NCBI GenBank assembly: GCA_003868215.1
Contig: QWDQ01000022.1
Location: forward strand, 299,146-363,145
Direction of reading: 5' to 3'
Length of the DNA stretch: 64,000 bases
From: Pseudophaeomoniella oleicola
Lineage: Eukaryota > Ascomycota > Eurotiomycetes > Phaeomoniellales > Phaeomoniellaceae
This document shows, piece after piece, positions 42,114-54,981 of the stretch. Position 1 is the stretch's first letter. Every line of letters starts with the position of its first letter. The notes beneath the pieces were generated by a model. That model was given only the letters and a program-made list of their open reading frames with translations, ran no database searches and had not been told where the DNA came from. Position numbers and translations under genes: made by a program.

Positions 42114-43885
42114 ATGGAACACGAACCAAAGGTCGAAGAACCACAAGTTGTGCCTGGGACCTCGCAGAGCTCGCTTTCTACCTTCGAACCGAAAGTCAAC
42201 GGTCGTCCGATTGATGACGTCGACCTCGAGCGGGTTGGTGAGACGAGTGGCTATGTCCTGGACGAATCCAAACTCAAGGAACAGCTGGGCCTCTCTCAAG
42301 ATGCGATTCTGAAGACATCCAAAGCAGGTCAGGTGCTGATTCCTCAGCCAACGGATGATCCCAAAGATCCCCTGAACTGGCCAGAATGGAAGAAGCATCT
42401 CCTTCTGCTGGTTATCTCCGTCAGTAGTTTCACTGCCGACTATTCTGCTGCCACAGGTAAATCGCAATCGGTGAACCTCGCGGACGCATGGATTTACTCA
42501 CATGTCTTTGCTAGGTGCCTCTGCGCTTTTGCCGCAGGCTGAGGAATGGCACATATCCCCGAACACCGTGAATCACAGCACTGCCGGAAATACCTTCATG
42601 CTCGGTGTCGGTGGTCTCATAGTCGTCTGGCTGAGCGCCTGGTTGGGCCGGCTACCTATCCTGTTCTGGTTTCAATGCTTTTCCGCCGCAACTGCTGCAT
42701 GGGCAGCCGCCGCTACCAGCTTTGATAGCTACATGGCGGCTCGAGTCCTTAACGGGTTCTTCGCTGTGGCTGCTGCAGGAGGTGGTTTGATGTGGATCAA
42801 GGATGTCTGGTAGGCGATAACAATGCTCGATTCCATCGTAACAGCGCCTGACTCCAAGGACAGGTTCTTTCATGAGCATCCTCGAAAAGTAAACATGTGG
42901 TCAACTGCAATTGTCTTGTCTCCTTTCTTGGGTCCTCAATTCATGGCAGCTTGCATTAGTGCGGATTCTTGGAGAACAGGGATGTGGTTATGCTTCGGTA
43001 TTATCATGCTCGGATTGGTTCTGACCACCCTATTTGGCGAAGAGACCTTTTACCCTCGGCACTTGACACCAGAACTTGTCCCTGCTCAAAAATCTAGGGC
43101 TTTGCGACTTGTGGGCGTGGAACAGTACAAGTCCAACTGGACCACCAACAATCTGACTGAGGCTGGCAGTCGTGCCATCCGAACCATTTGCAAACTGCCG
43201 GTACTCCTTGTGACCCTGTTCTATTTCTTTGACTGTAAGTCTGATTGTCTGCTTCGACTTCCACTTCTAACAAGAGACTGCAGTCCCATGGACCGTGGCG
43301 AATAATACAACCATCTCGGTGTTCATCATTCCGGAATATAATTTCACCTTCCGCAATCTCGCTGCCATCTACACAGCCCCTGTCATTGGTGCAGTTTGCG
43401 GGCTTTTGTGCGGCCACTTCATGTTCGACTTCATTGGGTCGCTGTACGCCAAACGTCATCAGGGTCGTATTGTACCGGAGTCTCGCCTGATCATCCTCTG
43501 GTTTGTGCTGCCATTAAAGATAGTAGGCTACAACCTGATTGGCACGACGTTGGAACAGCACTGGTCGTATTGGGTCTTGGCAGTTGGCTGGGGTCTACAC
43601 AACTTCGCGACCATAGTCACAACGGCGGCTGTGGGAGCGTATCTGATCGATGCATATCCAGAAGCGTCTGGCGAAAGTGCTGCATGGCTGAACACTGCGA
43701 GGACTTTTGGAGGCTTTATTGTGGGATATGTCCAAATCACCTGGGCGGATGGCCAAGGCACACAGAAGGAGTACGGCATTGAGACCGCTATCATGGCTGC
43801 GGCCTTCTTGATTATTGCCTTTTTGCAATTCTACGGAGCAGAGTTGAGGCATAGACAAGGGCCACTGAAGTTCAAGACGAACTGA
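42114..43885 (+). CDS. MFS transporter (fungal DHA1/HOL1-like)
   Basis: Four exons, 42114-42456, 42515-42809, 42864-43234 and 43284-43885, join in frame to 536 aa. The introns are 49-58 nt, and three of them have GTAAAT, GTAGGC and GTAAGT donors. A cytosolic N-terminus of about 90 residues ends in DPKDPLNWPEWKKHLLLLVI, the signature preceding TM1 of fungal DHA1-type facilitators. About twelve hydrophobic segments follow. The W-FFHEHPRKVNMW motif after TM4 and the large loop with GEETFYPRHLTPE between TM6 and TM7 are typical of this group. Later segments include RLIILWFVLPLKIVGYNLIG and LNTARTFGGFIVGYVQITWA. It is probably a plasma-membrane proton-coupled exporter or importer. The substrate is unknown, and there is no biosynthetic cluster around it. 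Confidence 0.88.
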
Positions 43886-44368
43886 GTATACTCGCCTGCA
43901 GTGACATGGCTCGAAAGATGACAGTTGACAGGTGGAATAGTGCTAAGTTAGAGTAGAGGAGTGAATGGTGCTAATTGAAGATATGAGATGTGACGCGGCA
44001 ATGCCCCAGCCTAGATACTCGGATAGCCATCGGTAGTAAACGAGATAGGCTGGTACAGCCGAGATTGTTTAATGCCTTGTGTCAATCTTGTTCAGATGGG
44101 GGGAATTGTAGAGCGTAGTCAGGTCATAGACATCTTGCATGTGAAGTGACAGAAGAATCATTGCGTATTAGTGCTGCTTGTTAATCGTAATTCCCTGAGC
44201 CGTTGATGTATTACGTCGGAGGTCGTGGGCCGAATGATAGAAGCTCTGCCTCGGCCCAAAAGTTCTCCAGATTTACTTGCGCCAGTCCTGGGAGCACGTC
44301 TCCGCGTTCTCAGAAGTAATCCTGGATGACCGTTCAGCAAATATGCCACGAACGTTGAATTGGTAGGA
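43886..44368. promoter_or_regulatory. MFS 3' end / PEX6 promoter and leader
   Basis: 483 bp between two plus-strand genes. The last part contains an upstream reading frame (44343-44366) just before the PEX6 start. Confidence 0.45.
44343..44366 (+). promoter_or_regulatory. uORF in the PEX6 leader
   Basis: ATG CCA CGA ACG TTG AAT TGG TAG encodes a seven-residue peptide (MPRTLNW). It ends two nucleotides before the PEX6 start codon at 44369. If transcription starts upstream, ribosomes must bypass or reinitiate after it. Functional relevance is inferred only. Confidence 0.5.
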
Positions 44369-47300
44369 ATGGCAATCTCTGAACGAATATTAGAGCATCC
44401 TAAGAAGAGAAGAAGACGTGACAATTACAAAACGGCCATATCGGCGCGCCTCATTCTCGACGATAATTTACGCGGGGAAGCTGGTGTGCTTTCTGGAAAT
44501 CTGGTGACGGACTTGTTAGGCCAAAGTCAGAGTACGTTCTCTATGTTTTCCAAGCACCTGCTTAAAATTGACTCTAACACTGGTTACAGATATTGACGCT
44601 CTACAAGAAGATCCTCATGACCAGACGAACTACGTGGCGGTCCAACCATGGACACCTATTGCGCCGCTGGCAGAGGACCTCCCGTGGACAATAATACCCA
44701 TATCTCCGCCTCAAAGGTCAGACATCAGTAACTCAGACTCTCCTTCAACGACTATTCGCTACCCTGCGTCATCGATAGGTCTGGGGACGTTTTTGAAAGC
44801 TCTCGAAGGATTGGACGCTAGTCACAATTTGCAACAGATTCAGAAGCCCATCGATATTCGTGTGCAGGCTGTTGTACCGTTGCTTTTGGACACTATATTC
44901 GTTACTGTACAAAAGGATCTCATCAAGACCATTGATGATATACAGGATCGATTTGGGGGCGGCTTTGCCGGATCAACAGCCAATGGTACGAGGAAGGAAA
45001 ACAGTGGGAAGCATGATGCCAGCCGCAAAGGGAGAAGCAGTGCAAGGGACGATATGCCCAGCGCCCAAGAAAGACTACAAGGTGCTGTCCGACAAGGATT
45101 GTCTCACTCACGAGTTGTACATTCAGGGGACATCGTCGCCTTGCCTCTACCGTCACATCCGATCACACACACCCCACCGCCGCCTGCAATTGTTGTAGAA
45201 TGCGAACCTGTCAACCAAGGCCTTTTGACGGCTAAGACTAAGATCGTCGTTGTACAGACGCAATCATCGCATGAGCGCGCTCTTAAAAAGCTCCAACCAC
45301 CTGCGCCTGCGATGAAGCAAGTGGTCGAAGATGAAGCGGACGATACCTCGAACGAACAATTCTTTTCGGCGGCCGAGGACAGGGAAAGTGAGACATCCTC
45401 TGAAATGGACGGTGCTTCAGGAACAGATTCAGGTCTAGGCGATTCTGCAAACGAAGAGAGCGATGCTGAGTCCGATGATTCGTTGGACGACATTATTTCT
45501 CTTAGTGCTCCAGGCCTACCTCCACAGCCATCTGGGACGCTCTCAGCAATGACAGCAGCGACCCCGAGACCTGGATCACGAAGGCTCAATGGCACACAGA
45601 CTCCGGGTTCAGTCTATTCCAACTACACGGCGACGACTGCTCGACCTGGGAGATCAGCAGGCAAGGTGTTCAAGGCTGAGATGCTTCTAAAGCGTATACC
45701 CGCGCAATCGTTATTTCCTCGACCGGCGGATGATGAAGATGAGGACTCATTCCTGTATGTGGATATCCATGTATTAGCGAAAATCGGATGTTTTTCTGGT
45801 GACTGGGTCAAAATCGAGAGTTGCGGAAATCCAGCGAACGGCCCCTTCTCTACACTTAATTTCATCAACCCGGATGATAGCAATGTCAGCAACTTTCGTG
45901 TAGCTCGCGTCTTTGGGCTCCCGGGCCTGGCGAGTGACCGGCCACAGTACGCTGTCGATAAGACTGGGGATAGAAGAATAAGCTTCTCACAGCTTTCAAG
46001 GCCACTTTCCACTGCAAATGTCTACTTGTCACCGTTGATCTTCAGCAGTCTCGGATCCTCAACCCACATCAGGCTGAGTCCGATGGCTTCTAACGTCAAT
46101 CGCCTTCCGAAACATCTAGCGCAAGAGGCCAAGGCGAGCTCACTTAGGTCACCAAGTATTGCCACAGAAATTGTCCTCACCAAGATACAAACACCACCTT
46201 CGACAGAGCGAACATTAGATCAAGCCATCTTTACGAAGCTGCAGAAATACTTCGAGTCAAAGCGGAGACTTCTAAAAAGCGGGGACTTGATTGGCCTCGA
46301 TATCGACGAGGATCTTTCGAGAACGATGTATTCCTCGGCAAAATCTGCAAGCACAAACAGCGATGCTGATCTAGCGGATGTTCTAGCCAAACCCTTGAGT
46401 CAGAACAAGGTCAAAAAAGCACTCGTTTGGTTCAGGGTCGACCACATCTCCATTGAATCACACAATCACAAAGATGGTGAATCCGATGAAGACCCGTGGG
46501 GTGGCGTTGCTCTAATCGACGTGGCGAGTACGACGATCAGGCAAGCCGGGACGGATACCTGCAGCATTCCCCTCTCTGTCGCGAGGCATTGGCAATACTG
46601 GTTTGGGATTAAACGGCGCCCAATTTCAAACCAAGGAAGCAAATCTTCCGCCATATTAGCTGCTAGTACGCCAGACGAGTATATCTCACCTTTACAAACA
46701 CGTCTTTCCAGCCTTGTCAGCGCTATAACGTCAGCTAGGGCTCTGAGATATGGCCAACCGCCTTTGGTGGTGCTCATCCACTCTACTCAAAGACAGACAG
46801 GTAAGACGTACACCGCACATCAAGCATGTGCAGCTGCTGGAGTCCATGTATTCCCAATTTCGGCATACGATGTCTTAGCGGAAGGCTCCTCAACCAGTGG
46901 TGGTGGGGACGTCAAGACTGAAGGCTATTTAGCTTCTCGGGCTGAACGTGCTTTGCAGTGTGGTCCAGAACATACGGCCCTATTGGTACAACATATCGAG
47001 CAGTTGACCGCTGATAGAATGTTACCTGCGCTGAAAGATATTATCGCATCGTCAAGGGTACTGATTGCTACAACGACCGAGATTGAGAAGATCCCGGACG
47101 GGATCCGGGGACTCTTTACGCATGAGCTCGAATTGAGAGCACCAAATGAGTCCGAGAGAGAAGGAATACTCCGCAATGCGGTATCAGACCTTTCTCTTCG
47201 TATTTCGCCTGTGATCTCCCTTCGCTCCGTCGCTCTCAAGACAGCTGCTCTTGTTGCCGGCGATCTTATCGACGTGGTCTACCGTGCTGCGTTAGCAAGA

Positions 47301-48908
47301 TCGGAGCGCCTAAGCAAGCTTATCGATGCCCAAAACATCGTCAACACATCCTCCAACCCAATAGATCTATCATCAGTGCTCGTTTCCGGCGGTCCATATA
47401 CCACCCACATCCTCAATTCGGACTTTGACGCAGCGATTACAGCCGCGCGTGCCGCCTTCAGTGCATCCATTTCTGCTCCTCGGATCCCATCTGTCACCTG
47501 GGAAGATGTCGGCGGTCTAGCCAATGCTAAAGATGCGATCAAGGAAACCATTGAATTGCCATTACAACATCCTTCCCTCTTTGCAAAAGGTCTTCGTAAG
47601 CGTTCCGGTATTCTTTTTTATGGACCACCTGGGACGGGCAAGACATTGCTCGCTAAAGCAATCGCAACAGAGTATTCTCTCAACTTCTTCTCCGTTAAAG
47701 GACCAGAGCTCTTGAACATGTATATTGGTGAATCAGAAGCCAATGTTCGACGTGTATTCCAGCGGGCGAGAGATGCAAGGCCATGCGTCGTCTTCTTCGA
47801 TGAGTTGGATAGCGTCGCACCCAAACGTGGAAATCAAGGTGATAGCGGCGGTGTCATGGATCGTATCGTCTCTCAACTCTTGGCTGAGCTTGATGGCATG
47901 AGTTCGGACTCGTCCTCCGATGGGAAGCAAGCGGAAGGTAAAGACTCATCGTCAACCGGTGGTGGAGCAGGTGTGTTCGTAATCGGGGCTACCAATCGAC
48001 CGGATTTGTTAGATCCTGCTCTATTACGACCAGGGCGTTTCGACAAAATGATTTATTTGGGGATTCCTGATACGCACGAAAAGCAGTTATACATCTTACA
48101 AGCACTGACTCGGAAGTTCGCGTTTGCTCATGGAGTTGACCTACACAGAGTTGCTGATCGTTTACCTCTGACATACACCGGTGCTGATCTCTACGCGTTA
48201 GCTTCTGATGCAATGCTCAAAGCTGTAACGCGCCGTGCAGACGAAACGGACGTGAAGGTCAAAGACATAAACGAAGAAAGAAAGTCAAGAGGTTTGGAAG
48301 AGATAAGCACCGCGTGGTACTTCGATCATGTGGCCACAGGCGAGGATATCAAGGTCTTCGTCAACGAGAAGGACTTTGACGATGCGGCGAAAGACCTTGT
48401 AGGAAGCGTCAGTGAGAAAGAAATGAAGCATTTCGAACGGATTCGCCAGACGTTTGAAGAGGGTGAACCGAATGATAGCAACATTTCCCAAAGTACCGAC
48501 GATCTGGATACTCGCGTCCAGGCTCTCCTCAATGCAGCAGCGTCACGGCCGCAACCACATCAGCAGTCAACCCTCCCTCTCCGTCCACGCCCTTCCGCTC
48601 CATCCAAACCAGAAGTCCTTCCTCAACGCCACTCCACCACCACACACCCTCCTCCCCCGCAACAACCCATCAGAATTCCCTCATCATCCGCCGCCGCCGC
48701 AAAAGGCAAATCTAAATCCCAATCCAAATCAACCAACCCGATTTTCGGAAACCCCGATTCCGGTCCCGAGACCGACGATGAAGATAGCGGTCCTCCTCTG
48801 ATCGTGAACGGCGATCATGACGAACCCGCCGCCGACGAAAATGGATACGTCGACGAAGATGAAGATGAAGACGAGTACATCATCGACACGTCGAATCTGC
48901 AGAGATAG
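44369..48908 (+). CDS. PEX6: Peroxisomal biogenesis AAA+ ATPase Pex6
   Basis: Two exons, 44369-44531 and 44590-48908 (intron GTACGT to TTACAG), give 1,493 aa, long for Pex6 because of disordered inserts. With Pex1, Pex6 forms the hexameric motor that extracts ubiquitinated Pex5 from the peroxisome membrane. The N-terminus MAISERILEHPKKRRRRDNY then SARLILDDNLRGEAGVLSGNL is typical. Residues about 250-340 are an acidic, Ser-rich insert. The D1 domain has a degenerate nucleotide site (STQRQTGKTYTAH; no clear DE Walker B). D2 at about 1020-1300 is canonical: GILFYGPPGTGKTLLAKAIA (Walker A), NMYIGESEANVRRVFQRARD, CVVFFDELDSVAPKRG (Walker B) and FVIGATNRPDLLDPALLRPG (sensor 1 and arginine finger). 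The tail is Pro/Ser-rich and acidic. The D2 region firmly identifies Pex6. Confidence 0.95.
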
Positions 48909-49644
48909 TTAGATAGCAGAGACAAAAGAAAAGGGAAAACCCCCAACCAGAAAAAAAGTAAAAGTTTTTCTATGATTGAGAGATCGATGTTGAACAACAG
49001 TCTTGAAGAGGATAGATAAACAGTGCTAGCAATATTACCTCCTAGATCAAAGAGATAATTAATTATTAGTTTAGTATTTTGAGGTACATAAGGTCGGTAA
49101 CCGACCTAATTACCCGACCTTTATTTACGAAGGAAACTTCAGCCTATGGTATCTGTATCAGATGAATTTTTTTTTCTTTTCACAAGTTGGAGATTGATCT
49201 TTGATTTATTATTCGATAAAAGTAATTATCATATCCTTTCTTTTCTTTTTGATATAGTAAGAATGTTGAAAAGGAAAAAAGGAAAATCACGAAACAACAA
49301 CAGTAATAACAATCAACAAATTTTTTCAACGGCTTCACTTCACTTCTCTTCTGTCACTTCTTTTTTTCAAGGTCCTTTTTTCTTTTGGGCGGTTCAGTGG
49401 TGGTGGTGGCCATGTCAGGACTGTTCTTGTTATGAAGGAAGAAACATGTCTGACATGGCTTTTTTTGCTTGACCTTCGAGCTATGATGCCTTGGGCAGCG
49501 GCTGATGCATGTACCCCCGGCAGCTCTCAGGTTCCCACTTATCCCAGCCCTTTCCATCCGCTTATTCCTTTACTCTCCTTTGATCTCCCCATTGTCTTCG
49601 TCATTCACCATCTTGACAATGAGAGGCCATGGTGTTCTACTACT
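48909..49644. other. Intergenic region between convergent genes
   Basis: A 736-bp 3'-to-3' interval, AT-rich, with T-rich and A-rich tracts at 49166-49390 that fit polyadenylation signals. No gene is supported. Confidence 0.55.
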
Positions 49645-52600
49645 TTATATGACCTTACGGCCAACGAATTCGGTCCAGTTCTTGACTTCGGAAGGAATTC
49701 CTTCTTTTCGTGGAAGCTTGGCGTTCATGCATTGAGCAAAGAGGAGAGCAGTCTGCAATATAGTTAGCATCATCTAGATTATACGTAGGGGTTCATAAAA
49801 CATACCTTTGGTTCCATGAATAGAGGAACTCCAAAGTCAACTGCGTTCCGTCTCATCACGTAATCTTCGTCCAGTAGAGTCTTGCCTCTTTGTTCAGCCA
49901 AGTTGAAAACGCCGCGAATATCGTACTTCTGGAAAACTTCTCTCAAAGCCCTCTTGTCTTCCTTGGGGAATTCGATAACATCAACGGTGATCGATTCTGA
50001 AGATCCTTCTTCAAGGTGCTTCTTCACCTCTGGACTTGCGGCATAGAATCTGTAACCCAATGGTCGGAGGTATTCGACAATTTTGGGCAATTCAGTGAGC
50101 TTGGTTGATCCGCCAAGGAGTATTCCTTCACCTGGCTCAGGCATTCGGAAGTTCATGGTGGACTGAAGTGAAGCCCAATAAGCATCAATGAGGTCTTTAC
50201 CGAAGCAAGCCATTTCGCCAGTGGAACTCATCTCAACACCAAGGAACGGATCGGCGCCAGCAAGACGCGTCCAACTGAACTGTGGAACCTTGGTAGCAAC
50301 ATAGTCTCGCTTCTCAGACATGACATCTGTTGGAGCTGGTACATCGCTACCGGCCAAGGCCTTGGTGGCAGCATCGATAAAGTTGACACCCAGAACTTTA
50401 GATACAAAGGGGAAAGACCGAGAAGCACGGAGATTGCATTCAATAACCTTTAATGCAGGAGGTGCGGATGGATTTGACGGATCGTCAGCCTTGATGATTT
50501 GCATGTTGAATGGACCAGTGATGTTCCAAGCCTTGGCGACCTTTTCGGCGATATCCTTGACACGTGACATGACATCAGCATCGAGATTGACCGGAGGGAG
50601 CACCAGAGTAGCATCACCAGAGTGAACACCTGCAGCTTCGACGTGCTCGGAAACAGCGTGAAGGATGAGTTCTCCTTTTGAACCGACAGCGTCGACGTCA
50701 AGTTCTTGAGCACCTTCAATGAACTTCGTAATAACGACAGGGTGATCGGGTGAGACAGCGCTGGCAGATAACAGCTTGTCCTTGAGCTCATCTTGTGTGC
50801 GGATGACACTCATGGCAGCACCAGACAGGACATAGGAAGGTCGAACTAAAACTGGATAGCCAGCGTCATCGGCGAACACCTCTGCGTCGGCGACCGACGT
50901 AAGCTCTTTCCACGCCGGTTGGTCGACCCCTATACTGTCAAGAATTTGAGAGAATTTGTGACGGTCTTCTGCCTTGTCGATATCCTTTGGATCAGTGCCG
51001 AGGACGTTGGCACCCCCAGTCTCTTGTAAACGAAGAGCAATGTTCTGTGGTAGCTGACCACCGACAGATACAACAACGCCGCTGGCAGCCTCCAATTCGT
51101 AGATATCCATAACTCGCTCATAGCTGAGCTCCTCGAAGTAGAGCTTATCAGCGCAATCGAAATCTGTGGAAAACGTCTCGGGATTATACTTCATTCACGT
51201 AGTTCGTTAGCAATAGGCCGTAGAAGTCGTTGACAAGGGCGCTGGCGAACAAAAGGATCCTCCAACTTACATTGATCATGACGGTCTTGTTACCCATGCT
51301 TCTGAGCGACAAAGTGGCATTCACAGCACACCAATCGAACTCCACCGAGCTTCCAATACGATAGACACCACTTCCAAGGATGACAATACCATGGTCATCG
51401 AAAGTAATGTCGTGGGACGAGGCGTTGTAGGTGGTATATAAGTAGTTAGTATCAGCAGGGAATTCGGCGGCGAGTGTGTCGATCTTCTTTACCCAAGGGG
51501 TAATGCCGAAGCGCTTCCTCCTCGCGCGAACCTCGTCTTCAGTAGAGCCCACGGCGAGAGCAATTTGCTTGTCAGAAAATCCCATCTTCTTGGCTTTCAT
51601 CATGACCTCCTGGTTGATACCGAACAAACTACCAATGTCTTCCAATTCGTGCTGGCAGTCGACCATGTTCTGGATCTTGTACAAGAACCACTTGTCAATC
51701 TTGGTCAAGTCATGCACCTTGTCGACGGAGTAACCTTCGTGGAGCATTGCCTGCATAACGGCTAGCCACCGGCGGTCTGTTGGGTTACTGAGCACATCAT
51801 CAAGATCGTCGAACTTGTCACCTTGTAGACCAAGATATTTAGGATCGACCTGGCGGATAGCTTTCTGGAACGATTCTTCGAACGTACGACCAATCGCCAT
51901 GACCTCACCGACGGACTTCATAGCACTGCCGATATCCCGTTTGACGTGTTGGAACTTGCTCAAATCCCATCGTGGAATCTTAGTGACAATGTAATCCAAG
52001 CTAGGTTCAAAATTGGCGGTTGTCGTTTTTGTAACAGCGTTCGGCAATTCTGGCAGGGTGTGCCCAAGACCGATCTTTGCAGCAGTGTAGGCGAGAGGAT
52101 AACCGGTAGCTTTGGAAGCAAGGGCGGAGGAACGAGAAAGACGAGCATTGACCTCAATCACACGGTAGTCGAGGCCATCGGGTTGCAGAGAGTATTGAAC
52201 GTTACACTCTCCAACGACTCCCAGATGTCGAACGATCTTGATGGCAGCGGTTCGAAGCATGTGATACTCCTCGTCACTCAACGTTTGACTAGGAGCGACG
52301 ACAATGCTGTCACCAGTGTGAATACCGAGAGGATCAAAATTTTCCATGTTGCAGACGGTTATACAGTTGTTTGCAGCATCTCGGACGACCTCATACTCGA
52401 CTTCTTTCCAACCTTTGAGGGATTTTTCGACCAGAATTTGGGGGGCAAGAGAAAGCGATCGAGAAGACAGATTCCTCAACTCCTCAGGATTCTCAGCGAA
52501 TCCGGATCCAAGACCACCCAATGCATAGGCAGATCGTACAATGATAGGGTAACCAACGCTTTCGGCAGCCTTCAACGCTTCGTCGACTGAGTTGACGGCA

Positions 52601-53440
52601 ATCGATTCAGCAATCGGGATGTTGATTTCGTTGAGAGCCTTGGAGAAGAGATCACGGTCTTCACTGGTCTCAAGTGTCTTAATGCTGGTCCCTAAGACCT
52701 TGACTCCGTATCGATCGAAAATACCCATTTTATTCATGTTAACACCCAAGTTCAGAGCGGTCTGTCCTCCAAAACTAAGGAAGATGCCGTCGGGCCTTTC
52801 GCGTTCAATGACGTAGGTGACATATTCAGGGGTCACAGGTAGATAGTAGACTTCGTCCGCAAGTTTGTGGTCCGTTTGAATAGTTGCAATGTTTGGGTTG
52901 ATGAGAACTGAACCGATGCCGGCTTCCTTCAGGGCCTTTAACGCTTGCGAACCTAGTAGTAAATTGAAGTCAGCAGCCAAGTTACCCAATCGGGACCACA
53001 TTGGGTCTTCCAGACACCGTCAAGAAGCCCATTGGATCCTGTGACTCAGCGCACTGCGAGTGGGCGAGCGTCATGTTACAATGCTACATACCAGAGTAAT
53101 CGAATTCACCAGCTTGACCAATGCTCAATCCACCACTCCCAATGACAAGGACCTTCTTGACATCGACGAGATTCTGGGTTCCTTCAAAAGCGCCGCTCTT
53201 CAGGTATGCGTCGGCGGTCGGTGCCAGCTGCGACTGGTTCTGCAGCCTTTGCATACAGCTCGTGAAGTTCCTGCTCTGCTTCCATTGTCTGGGTTGCGGG
53301 ACTGCTTTGACTTGCACTGCAGCGGCCCTCTTCAGGGATTGAGTCGTGTAGGAGCGAACGGCATCACCGGCGTCGGTAATGCACTGCTTTCGAAAGAGAG
53401 CGATAGAAGCCTGACGCCCCAATCGGGCGGGTAAGGCCAT
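49645..53440 (-). CDS. CPA2: Carbamoyl-phosphate synthase, arginine-specific, large chain (mitochondrial)
   Basis: Four exons, 53440-53092, 52952-51271, 51188-49806 and 49752-49645, join in frame to 1,173 aa. The enzyme makes carbamoyl phosphate from ammonia (supplied by the small glutaminase chain), bicarbonate and two ATP for arginine synthesis. The N-terminal 70 residues are Arg/Ser-rich without acids ([20 protein letters not shown]), a mitochondrial presequence as in Neurospora arg-3. Motifs: [20 protein letters not shown], the first ATP-grasp half ([51 protein letters not shown]), the linker ([12 protein letters not shown]), the second half ([60 protein letters not shown]) and the C-terminal MGS allosteric domain. 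There is no ATCase or DHOase fusion, so it is not the pyrimidine CAD-like enzyme. The stand-alone large chain and presequence identify the arginine-specific form. Confidence 0.95.
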
Positions 53441-54981
53441 ATTGCGCACAGCGCAGATATGGCTAGAAACAAAACAAAAGCAGGCGACAAGAAATAAGGT
53501 ACAGGTTCAAACCCCTTGAAATCAAAGGACCTGCAGAAAGAAAAAAGATATATTTCAACCCTTGAGTCAATTGGGAGGAGAGAGGGGAAAGGGAAGGGGA
53601 AATGAAGAGGTTGAAATTGTTCTCCTCGAGCCGGGGCGATGACTCTATTTTTTTTTTCCTCTTTGGCGATCTTCTTCTCCTCTCAGGAGTTTCCAGTCAA
53701 TGAGTCGGTAAAGGTAAGTTAAGGTAATAATCAATGGAGCCCGCGTAGTACGTAGTTAAGAAAAAGCTACCGTAAACTCGACATGGTTTAACCATTTTTC
53801 TTCTTTTTCCCTTTTCCTTTTCCCTTTCCCTTTTTTGGTTCTTCTTTTTCGATTTTGCACAAAGTGAAATTTTGCGCCGATTTCTGGAGGGTGACAGATA
53901 ACGATAAGCCTACATAAGCTATGGTCACTCATGGGATTTCCAGCGATAACGGCACAAAGACTGATATCAGAAAGAAAGTCCAGTCAAATTATGTTTATGT
54001 CATGGAAGCTCTCGTGGAACGCAGTGCAGAAGGCCGGTGAATCTGGTATTACTATTACTGCTGCTACTGCTGCTGCCGGTGATGAATGTATCAGTTACTA
54101 CGATGCTGACAGTAAATATCAAGAAGGAAGAATCAACCTTCGAGGAACGTCCTGAATGATAGAGGATTGAAAGTGCTTTGGGGTCAATTGGATAAGTGAC
54201 GGAGGTTACATAATTGATCCCGTTGATCTCATCTGCTAAATTAGGGTAATTGGCTTAACTACACATTACCGTGTAACTTAGACGGTCTTTAAAGCATTGA
54301 ACCTCCTACAAGTTAACGTCGGTTTACTGCCTCTCATCATTTTTCTAGTCTATGAAATCTGTCCTTCGTTTATTCAGAAGTGTCATGTTCAATCTTCCAC
54401 TAAATCTGATATATAATCAAGTGATCCAAGAAACCAAGGTGAAAATCAATTAATAGTTGAGTTAGTGGTGGTGGTGGTTGTGGTGGTGGTGGTGATCTTT
54501 CTACAGTGATGACTCGATCTACCCAAACTTCATCGCTCCAACAATTGCTCCGCAATCGCTCTCGGGACAGGGAGGATCTATTGCATCTTGGCCAATGCCT
54601 CAAAAAAGAGGCGTCGTCGATCTTCACGGTGACTTGGCCTACCTAATAAATGAGGCTTTTTTTCTCTCCTATTCTTCTTTCTGTTTGATCGAGTTCACCT
54701 GTGGTGTATGCTTCCGGTGCTATCGCCGAATTTATTCCTCCACGATGTGCTTCTGTTAGCTCAGTCGTTGTCCGATGTTTTCCACACAGGATGCGAACCT
54801 TGGCCCAGTCTCGGGGGACCATTGACATCGACTCTGTTGTCGTCGCTGACATCGAGAGGAAATCTGGACTCGTTTACATTCATAACAAATCTAATAGCAA
54901 AGGGACGTGAATGAACTGCCTTTTGCACGCGTAGTTGGTGCACCGCTCAGCTGCCATGATGACACCTCTGCGATGATCTTA
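53441..54981. other. CPA2 upstream region / downstream of coiled-coil gene
   Basis: 1.5 kb without a supported gene. It has a pyrimidine-rich 5' leader for CPA2, TACGTAG motifs near 53745, CTTTTTC-rich sequence at 53790-53850 and a GGTGGT microsatellite at about 54464-54493. The CPA2 promoter must be here. Confidence 0.5.

Noticed and set aside
44840-45198. Frames overlapping the N-terminal part of PEX6 on both strands.
   Set aside because: The PEX6 frame is continuous and explains the region.
53931-54155. 74-codon plus-strand frame between CPA2 and the coiled-coil gene.
   Set aside because: Ends in a GCT-repeat artefact; nothing supports coding beyond length.
54643-54852. 69-codon minus-strand frame downstream of the coiled-coil gene.
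   Set aside because: Somewhat protein-like, but with no family, neighbour logic or splice support.
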